DNA of 6,540 nt from Bacteroidetes bacterium 4572_112. Lineage in GTDB: Bacteria; Bacteroidota; Bacteroidia; Bacteroidales; UBA1556. The notes below the pieces were generated by a model. That model did not search any database. It had not been told where the DNA came from and saw nothing but the letters and a program-made list of their open reading frames with translations. The DNA lies in contig NIUZ01000100.1 in NCBI GenBank assembly GCA_002254285.1, positions 1 to 6,540 on the forward strand, read 5' to 3'. Positions within the stretch are counted from its first letter, which is position 1; each line of letters starts with the position of its first letter. A program made the translations under genes and the position numbers. Below, piece after piece: positions 1 through 5,593 of the stretch.

Positions 1-353
1 TAGCCAAAGGGAGTTTGTGCTACTTCAAATTCTACATTTTTAAGCCTAGTTTCTACTCTATCAAATAAGGCCTTGGTGAACTCTGGTGATGCCTTACTTT
101 CGCTTAGGTGTGCGAAGGAGTGAAGTACTACATTTTTAGTATCGTTCTTTCGTGAAATCCATTTTATAAAGTTCAATAGTTTCTTTTCAATGGATTTTTG
201 CCTATCAGCAGCCTCGTCACCTTCTTCCACTTGTATATATGCTACTTGCACCTTTGTAAATTCGCCACCTTCGGTATGCTCTTGCACATCATCTAGTGTT
301 TTTATGGCAGGTTTATAGGCAAATCTATCGCAATATATCATCAATAATTTCAT
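1..353 (-). CDS. Stand-alone threonyl-tRNA editing-domain protein (archaeal ThrRS N-terminal type), C-terminus cut by window edge
   Basis: Reading leftward from an ATG at 353-351, the frame stays open to base 1, giving 117 complete codons and part of one more. The start MKLLMIYCDRFAY, the central VVLHSFAHLSE (residues 75-85, His82) and the visible end VAQTPFG(Y) resemble the N-terminal editing domain of archaeal threonyl-tRNA synthetases, which has a PFAHLS motif and an APFGYYK motif. In that family the domain hydrolyses mischarged Ser-tRNA(Thr), and the His of HLS and the Lys after FGY belong to the active site. Here the Lys lies outside the window. The domain starts right at the N-terminus, so this is either a free-standing trans-editing factor or the front of a longer protein; the window cannot decide. 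It is the last visible gene of a minus-strand operon, 5 bp after the lipoprotein stop. Domain identity is well supported; the free-standing form and role are inferred. Confidence 0.8.
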   Translation of the reverse strand, partial: MKLLMIYCDRFAYKPAIKTLDDVQEHTEGGEFTKVQVAYIQVEEGDEAADRQKSIEKKLLNFIKWISRKNDTKNVVLHSFAHLSESKASPEFTKALFDRVETRLKNVEFEVAQTPFG

Positions 354-358
354 AATTA

Positions 359-745
359 TTAATTGTTATTAGGTTTCACTCTCTCTTTAAGCAAATTCAA
401 GCTGTCGACCACAGCCTTATTAATATCATCAAGTTCGCTAGGGTTGCTAGTATAATAATCAAGATTTACTTGAAATTGCTCTTGACTAATATTATGTTTG
501 TCAAAAACAAAGCTATAATAGTAATTGGTAATGCTATCAGTATTATTACCATTATTTTTGGTAACATCTTGTCTGATAATTACTTCGGCTAATCGTATAT
601 CTAGCATAATATTGGTAAACTCTGATTTGTCAATCAAGTTTTCAGGAACTTCTTTATGTTGTGGGTCGTATTCCGAGCACGAACTAAGGGATATTAATAC
701 GAATAGAGTGCTAAAAATAAAAAGTGTTTTGAGTATATTAGTCAT
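359..745 (-). CDS. DUF4296-type lipoprotein
   Basis: This 128-residue protein has a lipoprotein signal: a hydrophobic stretch (about residues 5-20) ending in the lipobox LSSC, with Cys23 as the expected lipidated residue. The mature part has the pattern I associate with DUF4296 of Bacteroidota: PENLIDKSEFTNIMLDIRLAE (residues 34-54, a Pro-Glu-Asn-Leu-Ile opening and a helix ending in AE), then tyrosines before FVFDKHNISQEQF (79-91) and LDYYTSNP (95-102). The tail is polar and Asn-rich. No enzymatic motif is visible and the function of the family is unknown; it should sit in the inner or outer membrane facing the periplasm. The start overlaps the end of the upstream barrel gene by 8 bp, and the next gene begins 5 bp after its stop, so all three are probably co-transcribed and translationally coupled. 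No Shine-Dalgarno sequence precedes the ATG; the region is A-rich. Confidence 0.85.
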   Translation of the reverse strand: MTNILKTLFIFSTLFVLISLSSCSEYDPQHKEVPENLIDKSEFTNIMLDIRLAEVIIRQDVTKNNGNNTDSITNYYYSFVFDKHNISQEQFQVNLDYYTSNPSELDDINKAVVDSLNLLKERVKPNNN

Positions 746-1400
746 TAGAATAATTTTTTCTTTCGTTAAAAATATAGTAAAATCTTAGTGTTAGAACATT
801 GTTGTATTGGTCCCGCTTCCAGCTATCTCCAGCCAAATTATTATACTCACGAGTACGTATTTTGGCAAAGGAATATGCATAACGGAAGTTTAGGTTTAGT
901 TTCTTATAAATAGGGAACCTAAGGTCAAATATTCCATTAATATCATTTCTGTTATAATGCCCACTGTATAGACTTGCATCTGTTTGTATATTCCATTCAA
1001 TTTCTTTCATGCCAACTAATCGGCCCCAACTCATTCCTAAACCAACAGTTAAAAAACCTTTGTCGGTAAAATGAACCATAATAGGTACTTCGGCATAGCT
1101 TAATCTAAGGTCGTAATATGGAAGTTCTTTGGTTGGGTCAACTTCTGGTGGATAATACTCTCGTGAGCCTTTTTGCGAATATGAAGCCTCTACACTTATT
1201 GCCCAGCGTTTTTTAATTGGCATAATTGCAATTGCAGATGCATTTAATCCAAATTTCTTGAAACCGTACATCTCGTCGCCATCTACCTGTGTTAGGTTTG
1301 TGCCAATGGCAATAGCTCCTTGTATGGATTGTCCATATGATAATGTGCTTAATAACAGACTAATTACTAAAAGAAGAAAATATTTATTTTTTACTATCAT
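738..1400 (-). CDS. Outer-membrane beta-barrel protein, PorT-like (OMP_b-brl_2 type)
   Basis: The ATG at 1400 gives a 220-residue protein with a clear signal peptide: Lys4/Lys6, a hydrophobic core at residues 8-20, and probable cleavage after SYG at residue 23. The rest alternates hydrophobic and polar residues as in transmembrane beta strands, with family-like segments GTNLTQVDGDEMYGFKKFGL (33-52), SVEASYSQKGSR (69-80), YAEVPIMVHF (102-111) and a last strand NVLTLRFYYIF (201-211) followed by a short polar tail. This matches the small Bacteroidota barrel family often annotated as PorT-like; the true PorT of type IX secretion is only one member and I do not claim it here. The frame also opens at an ATG at 1463, but that adds 21 polar residues before the signal peptide and would place the start upstream of a candidate promoter, so 1400 is preferred. 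It is first in the operon with the DUF4296 lipoprotein (8-bp overlap). Confidence 0.82.
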   Translation of the reverse strand: MIVKNKYFLLLVISLLLSTLSYGQSIQGAIAIGTNLTQVDGDEMYGFKKFGLNASAIAIMPIKKRWAISVEASYSQKGSREYYPPEVDPTKELPYYDLRLSYAEVPIMVHFTDKGFLTVGLGMSWGRLVGMKEIEWNIQTDASLYSGHYNRNDINGIFDLRFPIYKKLNLNFRYAYSFAKIRTREYNNLAGDSWKRDQYNNVLTLRFYYIFNERKNYSND

Positions 1401-1419
1401 TCGTATAATATTTGGTTTG

Positions 1420-1427
1420 CAAAAATG
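1420..1427 (-). promoter_or_regulatory. Candidate promoter -7 element of the barrel-lipoprotein-editing operon
   Basis: On the minus strand the bases read CATTTTTG, one mismatch from the Bacteroidota -7 consensus TAnnTTTG. A TTTC lies 20 bases upstream where the -33 TTTG is expected. Transcription would begin near 1413-1415, about 14 bases before the ATG at 1400 and downstream of the alternative ATG at 1463. An inverted repeat, GACTTT-3 nt-AAAGTC (1440-1454), lies in the spacer and could be an operator or chance. Both elements are imperfect. Confidence 0.35.
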
Positions 1428-1483
1428 CGAATAATTATTGACTTTACGAAAGTCTATATTCACATATCAAACGATGTATTATG

Positions 1484-2350
1484 CTAAAAAATTGCCCCAT
1501 TATATCGACCTTCAAAAAAATCTATATTATTCTGTAAATGAATTTTATCCTTATGTTTCCAAATTAATTTAAAACCCATTTGTTCGGATATTATTCTAGT
1601 ATCGTGCCTGTTAGAAAATGATGCTATTTTATAATTGGGTATATTTCTGTCCTGAAAATATTTAATAATTTTCGCTAACAGATATTCTAATAAATCATTT
1701 GTTTCTGCAGAATGACTAATGGAGTAAAAAACAGGATTATCTCTTTCTACATTTTCAACTAAATCGTGTATTGTGATTTCAGAATTAGTTATTTCTTTAT
1801 TCTTTATCCTATTATAAACGTATTCTCTGATTGGTATAATAGAATAATGTCCCATATAATATTGTCCATTATTACGTAATATTAGGTTCAACTCTGGGCA
1901 TACTTTTGATGCTTTTTCCAGTACTTCAATGCTAAATCTGTTTTTAGTGGTATATTGCCTAGTCAAATATTTGTATACGTCTTCCAAATCAGCCTTAGTT
2001 TCAATGCTCTTTAATTGTTTTGTGTTAATGTTTATATTTGCTTTAACCCATTCTATATCTGGTGTTTTCATTCCTAACCTTGATGTAGAATATTTACGAA
2101 TTACAAAATCATAATATGTGGGAATAGGAATAGTTGAATTAAGATTTCTGATAACTTGATGGGGGATAAGGGTGGCATTTATTAAGTCATTCTCTTTTGC
2201 AGGCTTTACTATTGATAGATTGTTTTCCCAGCGTTGTGTTGTTCGTACATCAATATTCAGCGGGCTAGCAAAATCAACTTGCGATAGATTATTGAATTTT
2301 CGGTATGCGACTAATAATTCTCCTAAAGTATCGTATCTTCTCATTGGCAT
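1484..2350 (-). CDS. XRE-like helix-turn-helix protein with C-terminal GNAT-like domain
   Basis: This is a 288-residue protein. Residues 9-62 look like an XRE/Cro-type DNA-binding domain: LGELLVAYRKFNNLSQVDFA, then NIDVRTTQRWEN as the recognition region. A linker with predicted helices follows (about 75-150). The C-terminal part (about 155-270) resembles a GNAT acetyltransferase fold: strands around LILRNNGQYYMGHYSIIPI (156-174), FYSISHSAE (208-216), a long helix DLLEYLLAKIIKYFQD (219-234), strand YKIASFS (240-246) and NRHDTRIISEQMGFKLIWK (247-265), the last like the N...E.LGF end of GNAT proteins. The acetyl-CoA loop Q/RxxGxG/A expected before the long helix is not visible; SHSAETND stands there instead, so catalysis is doubtful. 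It could be a sensor-type regulator or a divergent acetyltransferase. AGGA lies just before the ATG. It ends 83 bp before the barrel operon and may or may not be transcribed with it. Function not recognised. Confidence 0.78.
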   Translation of the reverse strand: MPMRRYDTLGELLVAYRKFNNLSQVDFASPLNIDVRTTQRWENNLSIVKPAKENDLINATLIPHQVIRNLNSTIPIPTYYDFVIRKYSTSRLGMKTPDIEWVKANININTKQLKSIETKADLEDVYKYLTRQYTTKNRFSIEVLEKASKVCPELNLILRNNGQYYMGHYSIIPIREYVYNRIKNKEITNSEITIHDLVENVERDNPVFYSISHSAETNDLLEYLLAKIIKYFQDRNIPNYKIASFSNRHDTRIISEQMGFKLIWKHKDKIHLQNNIDFFEGRYNGAIF

Positions 2351-2383
2351 ATTCCTGTTTTGTTCAATTGCTTATGTGAAATA

Positions 2384-2391
2384 CAAAGGTA
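2384..2391 (-). promoter_or_regulatory. Promoter -7 element for the HTH-GNAT gene
   Basis: The minus strand reads TACCTTTG, a perfect match to TAnnTTTG. It lies 33 bases before the ATG at 2350, so transcription would start near 2378 with a leader of about 28 bases. The -33 region has no clear TTTG; only TATG stands at about the right spacing. A weak -33 would fit a gene that needs activation or is autoregulated, but that is inference. Confidence 0.5.
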
Positions 2392-2594
2392 AGATATTTG
2401 TTATTATGCATATATTAAATTATTAAAATTCAGTAATAAATGCTCTATTTAACATAGAATTGATAATTAGGCAGTGTTAATGAGAGTTAAAGTATTGTTT
2501 TCTTCTAATTATTTGTATAATTGTAATAGTCAATAAATGAGTTATTTAGCTGTGATATGTTTTTTAGAGATTGAATAAAAGAATAGTATTATTG

Positions 2595-2615
2595 CTATGT
2601 CGACATACTATGTCG
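2595..2615. promoter_or_regulatory. Operator-like palindrome with an additional direct half-site
   Basis: TATGTCGACATA (2596-2607) is a perfect 12-bp palindrome. The 8-mer CTATGTCG at 2595-2602 recurs exactly at 2608-2615, a 13-bp period, so three TATGTCG half-sites (forward, reverse, forward) are packed in 21 bp. The site ends 23 bp before a plus-strand -7 element, so a bound protein would cover the -33 region. The regulator is unknown; the divergently encoded HTH protein is one candidate by proximity only. Confidence 0.45.
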
Positions 2616-2638
2616 TGCTAGAAAAAATAGAGCAACTG

Positions 2639-2646
2639 TACATTTG
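2639..2646 (+). promoter_or_regulatory. Candidate promoter -7 element for a short transcript
   Basis: TACATTTG matches the Bacteroidota -7 consensus TAnnTTTG exactly and is followed by C, as is common. No good -33 TTTG stands 19-21 bases upstream (GTGC is there), and the operator-like palindrome overlaps that position. Transcription would start near 2652 and reach a terminator after about 60 nucleotides. Confidence 0.4.
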
Positions 2647-2651
2647 CAATA

Positions 2652-2712
2652 GAAAATGAAGAATGCCAAGTATTAACCGCATATGATAATTTCTTATCGT
2701 ATGTGGTTTTTT
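2652..2712 (+). ncRNA. Candidate short regulatory RNA (about 60 nt)
   Basis: The span between the expected start of the TACATTTG promoter and the end of the T-run at 2712 would make an RNA of about 60 nucleotides, mostly a terminator hairpin with a roughly 23-nt single-stranded 5' part. That 5' part also contains a six-codon frame, ATG at 2656 to TAA at 2674-2676 (MKNAKY), whose stop overlaps the hairpin by two bases. There is no other gene that this terminator could serve. It could be a small RNA, a leader-peptide remnant or the relic of a lost gene. Not recognised as any known RNA family. Confidence 0.35.
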
Positions 2713-2713
2713 A
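2675..2713 (+). terminator. Strong intrinsic terminator without an upstream gene
   Basis: AACCGCATATGATAA (2675-2689) pairs along all 15 positions with TTATCGTATGTGGTT (2694-2708) around a TTTC loop, followed by more T (2709-2711). Two of the pairs are G-U on the plus strand and would be C-A mismatches on the minus strand. This and the T-run show that the plus-strand RNA is the selected one. The only plus-strand promoter candidate in front of it is at 2639. Confidence 0.75.
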
Positions 2714-2774
2714 TGAATATCATAATTTTTAGTATTATTTTAAGATTATTAATAAATATTAGTTTCTAAATAAA

Positions 2775-2801
2775 TTTGTAATAAATAAAAATATATCTTT
2801 G
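2775..2801 (+). promoter_or_regulatory. Promoter of the TPP riboswitch / TonB receptor transcript
   Basis: TATCTTTG (2794-2801) matches the TAnnTTTG -7 element exactly. TTTG at 2775-2778 is a possible -33 element, although the 15-bp spacing is shorter than the usual 19-21. The predicted start near 2806-2808 falls just before the riboswitch aptamer, which supports the call. Confidence 0.6.
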
Positions 2802-2806
2802 CCAAC

Positions 2807-2892
2807 GATTTCTATAAAGGGGTGCCTGACTTTACAGGCTGAGATCACACCCATATTACCTGAAGCGGATAATGCCGTCGTAGGGACCAGAA
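2807..2892 (+). promoter_or_regulatory. TPP riboswitch (THI element)
   Basis: The conserved aptamer bases are all present in order: GGGGTGCC (2819-2826), GGCTGAGA (2837-2844), CACCC pairing back to GGGTG (2848-2852 region), ACCTGA (2858-2863), CGGATAATGCCG (2866-2877) and CGTAGGGA (2879-2886). In known THI elements CUGAGA contacts the pyrimidine ring of thiamine pyrophosphate, and the GGAUAAUGCC helix senses the pyrophosphate through magnesium. The closing helix P1 is less clear: TTCT at 2810-2813 can pair with AGAA at 2889-2892. The aptamer lies about 100 bases before the TonB-dependent receptor ATG on the same strand, so TPP should lower receptor expression. Aptamer identity is near certain; the direction of control is inferred from the family. 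Confidence 0.97.
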
Positions 2893-2908
2893 TTGCTTAT
2901 TGCAATTC
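2890..2908 (+). promoter_or_regulatory. Expression-platform hairpin that may compete with riboswitch P1
   Basis: GAATTGC (2890-2896) pairs with GCAATTC (2902-2908) around a TTATT loop. Its 5' arm uses the same AGAA bases that could form the 3' side of P1, so ligand-stabilised P1 and this hairpin could exclude each other. Just after it, CGTTAGGGA (2908-2916) nearly repeats the CGTAGGGA that ends the aptamer. Confidence 0.4.
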
Positions 2909-2932
2909 GTTAGGGAAAACTTTGTTCAAAAC

Positions 2933-2962
2933 ATGCATGGCATAACCTCAATGCAGATGCAT
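2933..2962 (+). promoter_or_regulatory. Second leader hairpin, possible riboswitch-controlled terminator or RBS block
   Basis: ATGCAT (2933-2938) pairs with ATGCAT (2957-2962), and inside it GCAT (2940-2943) pairs with ATGC (2951-2954), leaving an AACCTCA loop and a small bulge. The bases after it are T-rich but broken by A (TTAAGTTTAATC...), so this is at best a weak terminator. It ends 26 bases before the receptor ATG and may instead act on translation. Confidence 0.4.
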
Positions 2963-2988
2963 TTAAGTTTAATCTAATTTTATTTAAA

Positions 2989-5466
2989 ATGTTTCACAAA
3001 TTTACTTTTTTATTGCTTTTTGCAGCATTAATGCCCTCATTGGTATTTGCGCAAAATTCTATTAGTGGTAAAATCACCGATGCTAACAGCGGTGATGCTT
3101 TGCCTGGTGCTCATATTATTCTACAAAAGAGCATGAAGAAAACTGTTTCTAATATTAATGGTGATTTTAAAATGACCAATATTACCAATGGTAGTTATGA
3201 GATAACTGTTAGTTATTTGGGTTATGAAAAATACACCAAACAAATTAAGGTTGATGGTGATATAAGCCTTAAAATTGCTCTTAAAACAAGTGCAATTATG
3301 GAAGACGAGGTAGTTATTGCTGCCACAAGAGCTAGTGATCGTACTGGTACAACTTTCAAAAATATCACCAAAGCTGAGATTCAGAAAGCTGATGTTGGTA
3401 AGGATCTGCCTTATATTTTGAATATGACTCCATCGGTTGTTTCTGGCTCTGATGCTGGTGCTGGTGTTGGCTATACATCAATTCGTATTCGTGGTACCGA
3501 CATTTCGCGTATTAATGTTACCATGAATGGTATTCCTGTAAATGACCCTGAAAGTCAGGGAGTGTTTTGGGTAAATATGCCCGATTTGGCAGGTTCGCTA
3601 AATAGTATTCAGGTGCAACGTGGTATTGGTACTTCAAGTAATGGAGCTGCTGCTTTTGGTGCTTCAATTAATATGGCAACCTCTGGCTTAGCTGCTAAGC
3701 CTTTTGCTGAAGTTAGTACTTCATACGGTTCGTTCAATACTCAGCGATATAGAGTGTTAGCTTCTACAGGCCTTATTGATGGCAAATGGAGCTTCGATAC
3801 TCGTTTGTCACGAATTCATTCCGATGGATTTATCGATAGAGCATCGTCCGACTTAAATTCATACTATGTTTCGGGAGCTTATTATGGCGAAAATTCTATC
3901 CTAAGATTTAATATTATTTCTGGACAAGAGAAAACTTACCAAAGCTGGAATGGTGTACCAAAAGTTCGCTTAGAAGATGATGAAGAAGGTATGCAACGCT
4001 ATGCCGATCATTATCTTTATTCTCAGAAAGAAGTTGACGAAATGAAGGCTTCAAACTCACGTACTTATAATAAATATACATATGATAATGAGACTGATAA
4101 TTATAAGCAAGACAATTACCAATTGTTATATACTCAAAAACTTAACTCGCATTGGAACTTAAATGCAGCCTTGCATTATACAAAAGGTAAAGGCTATTAC
4201 GAAAGTTTTAAAAATAAACGTAAGCTTGGTAAGTATTATGGTGTGCCTGATGTTATTATTGGTGGCGATACCATTAAAAAGACTGATGCTGTTCATCAAA
4301 AGTGGTTGGATAATGATTTCTATGGCGGAACATTCTCTTTTACTTATAATAATAAGAAAAACTTAGTATTAAACTTTGGTGGTGCTGCAAATCATTATGT
4401 TGGCGATCACTTTGGTAAAGTTATTTGGGCTGAATATGCTTCTACTCTAGGTAAAGACTATCAATGGTATACCAATTTAGGAGAAAAGAATACCTATAAT
4501 GCTTATATGAAAGCTAATTATATGATCAACCAAAAGTTGAGCATTTATGGTGATTTACAATATCGCAAAGTTGATTATTGGATGAGCGGTTTGCACGACG
4601 ATTTTATGGACCTAACAGGGGAGCATCATTTCAATTTTGTGAATCCTAAAGTTGGTGTTCATTACGATATTAGTGATGTACATAATGTGTATTTTTCTGC
4701 TGCAATGGCACAAAAAGAGCCTACTCGTAGTGATTTTAGAGATGCCGACGCAGGAAAGACTCCTGTTTCTGAACTGCTTATTGATTACGAACTTGGCTAC
4801 TCAATGAATACTCAGAATATGATATTCCGTGCCAATGCTTACTTTATGGATTATAAAGATCAGCTAATTGCTACAGGTAAAATTAATAATGTAGGTGCTG
4901 CCATTATGACCAATATAGATAAGTCGTACCGTGCTGGTATTGAGCTTGTGTTAGGAGTGCGTATAACCAAATGGATGAACTGGAATGGTAATATTAGCTT
5001 AAGTCAGAATAAGATTGCTAATTATACAGAGTATGTTGATAATTGGAATACTGGAGCGCAAGACTCAACTGCTTTGGGAACCACCGATATTGCCTTTTCG
5101 CCAAATGTGGTGGGAGCTTCACAATTTGAATTTACTCCTATCGAGAATTTTAGAATTATGCTTAATACCAAATATGTAGGTAAGCAGTATATCGATAATA
5201 CTTCAAATGATATGAATAGTATTGATGCATACACAACTACTGATTTAGTATTGCGTTACGAACTTAGTCCTAATTTTATGAAAGGAATTGGTATTAGTTT
5301 TAGCATGAATAATGTATTCAGTGCACAATACGAAACCAACGGCTGGGTTTATAGCTATAATGTTGATGATACATGGGCTAGTGGCCCAACAGAGCGCTAT
5401 ACTATGGATGGTTATTTTCCTCAAGCAGGAATAAATTTTATGCTTGGTGTTGATTTAAAGTTCTAG
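2989..5466 (+). CDS. TonB-dependent outer-membrane receptor, probable thiamine transporter
   Basis: This 825-residue protein starts with a signal peptide (hydrophobic residues 7-20, cleavage near VFA-Q, residue 21). Next comes a carboxypeptidase-D-like regulatory domain (about 24-100; SISGKITD, LPGAHI, NINGDF, YEITVSYLGYE), typical of Bacteroidota receptors. A TonB-box-like EDEVVIAATRA (105-115) follows, then the plug (about 120-232) with IRIRGTDISRINVTMNGIPV, and a barrel to the end. The C-terminal strand finishes GVDLKF with the terminal Phe used by the BAM machinery. Length is usual for the family. The protein sequence alone does not name the substrate; the TPP riboswitch in its leader points to thiamine or a precursor or phosphate ester, as for TPP-controlled receptors known in Bacteroides. 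It is energised by TonB-ExbBD at the inner membrane. The gene stands alone, with a terminator 25 bp after the stop, so the inner-membrane partner (for example a PnuT-type transporter) must be encoded elsewhere. The start has no Shine-Dalgarno sequence, only A/T. Confidence 0.93.
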   Translation: MFHKFTFLLLFAALMPSLVFAQNSISGKITDANSGDALPGAHIILQKSMKKTVSNINGDFKMTNITNGSYEITVSYLGYEKYTKQIKVDGDISLKIALKTSAIMEDEVVIAATRASDRTGTTFKNITKAEIQKADVGKDLPYILNMTPSVVSGSDAGAGVGYTSIRIRGTDISRINVTMNGIPVNDPESQGVFWVNMPDLAGSLNSIQVQRGIGTSSNGAAAFGASINMATSGLAAKPFAEVSTSYGSFNTQRYRVLASTGLIDGKWSFDTRLSRIHSDGFIDRASSDLNSYYVSGAYYGENSILRFNIISGQEKTYQSWNGVPKVRLEDDEEGMQRYADHYLYSQKEVDEMKASNSRTYNKYTYDNETDNYKQDNYQLLYTQKLNSHWNLNAALHYTKGKGYYESFKNKRKLGKYYGVPDVIIGGDTIKKTDAVHQKWLDNDFYGGTFSFTYNNKKNLVLNFGGAANHYVGDHFGKVIWAEYASTLGKDYQWYTNLGEKNTYNAYMKANYMINQKLSIYGDLQYRKVDYWMSGLHDDFMDLTGEHHFNFVNPKVGVHYDISDVHNVYFSAAMAQKEPTRSDFRDADAGKTPVSELLIDYELGYSMNTQNMIFRANAYFMDYKDQLIATGKINNVGAAIMTNIDKSYRAGIELVLGVRITKWMNWNGNISLSQNKIANYTEYVDNWNTGAQDSTALGTTDIAFSPNVVGASQFEFTPIENFRIMLNTKYVGKQYIDNTSNDMNSIDAYTTTDLVLRYELSPNFMKGIGISFSMNNVFSAQYETNGWVYSYNVDDTWASGPTERYTMDGYFPQAGINFMLGVDLKF

Positions 5467-5490
5467 TAGAAAATAATATTGTTTTATATA

Positions 5491-5531
5491 AAAGACTCGC
5501 TGTGTTTCCAAAACGCAGCGAGTCTTTTTTT
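5491..5531 (+). terminator. Intrinsic terminator of the receptor gene
   Basis: A 17-bp stem (5491-5507 with 5511-5527, one G-U pair at 5503/5515) containing GACTCGCTG / CAGCGAGTC closes on a 3-nt CCA loop. The 3' arm runs into TTTTTTT (5525-5531). It lies 25 bases after the receptor stop codon. The A-run on the 5' side could let it work on the other strand too, although truA has a nearer candidate. Confidence 0.93.
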
Positions 5532-5532
5532 G

Positions 5533-5593
5533 TTAACGATATCGGATAAATGATTGTTGATTAACGATATCGGATTAACGATATCAGATTAAC
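5533..5593. repeat. 14-bp tandem repeat array, about 4.4 units
   Basis: The unit TTAACGATATCGGA occurs at 5533-5546 and exactly again at 5561-5574. It occurs with one change (ATCAGA) at 5575-5588, and a partial TTAAC follows at 5589-5593. The 14 bases between the first two copies (5547-5560) match the unit at 8 of 14 positions, so they look like a decayed unit and keep the phase. Each good unit carries CGATATC, and the first two contain the 8-bp palindrome CGATATCG. Confidence 0.85.

Larger units (their letters stand above)
2351..2988. other. Regulatory intergenic region between divergent genes
   Basis: No protein gene of normal size is visible on either strand across these 638 bases. From left to right the region holds the minus-strand promoter of the HTH-GNAT gene, about 200 bases of AT-rich DNA in which I see nothing definite (2392-2594), a palindromic operator-like site, a plus-strand -7 element, an orphan terminator hairpin, another plus-strand promoter and the TPP riboswitch leader of the receptor gene. 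Confidence 0.8.

Noticed and set aside
1401..1463. N-terminal extension of the barrel protein to the ATG at 1463
   Set aside because: It would put 21 polar residues in front of a textbook signal peptide and start upstream of the candidate promoter.
2172..2426. 84-codon plus-strand frame
   Set aside because: Antisense to the N-terminal part of the HTH-GNAT gene and covers its promoter; no independent support.
2675..2713. The terminator read as the end of a transcript on the minus strand (attenuator of the HTH gene)
   Set aside because: On that strand two stem pairs become mismatches and there is no T-run after the hairpin.
5022..5234. 70-codon minus-strand frame inside the receptor gene
   Set aside because: Antisense shadow of a strongly supported receptor coding sequence.
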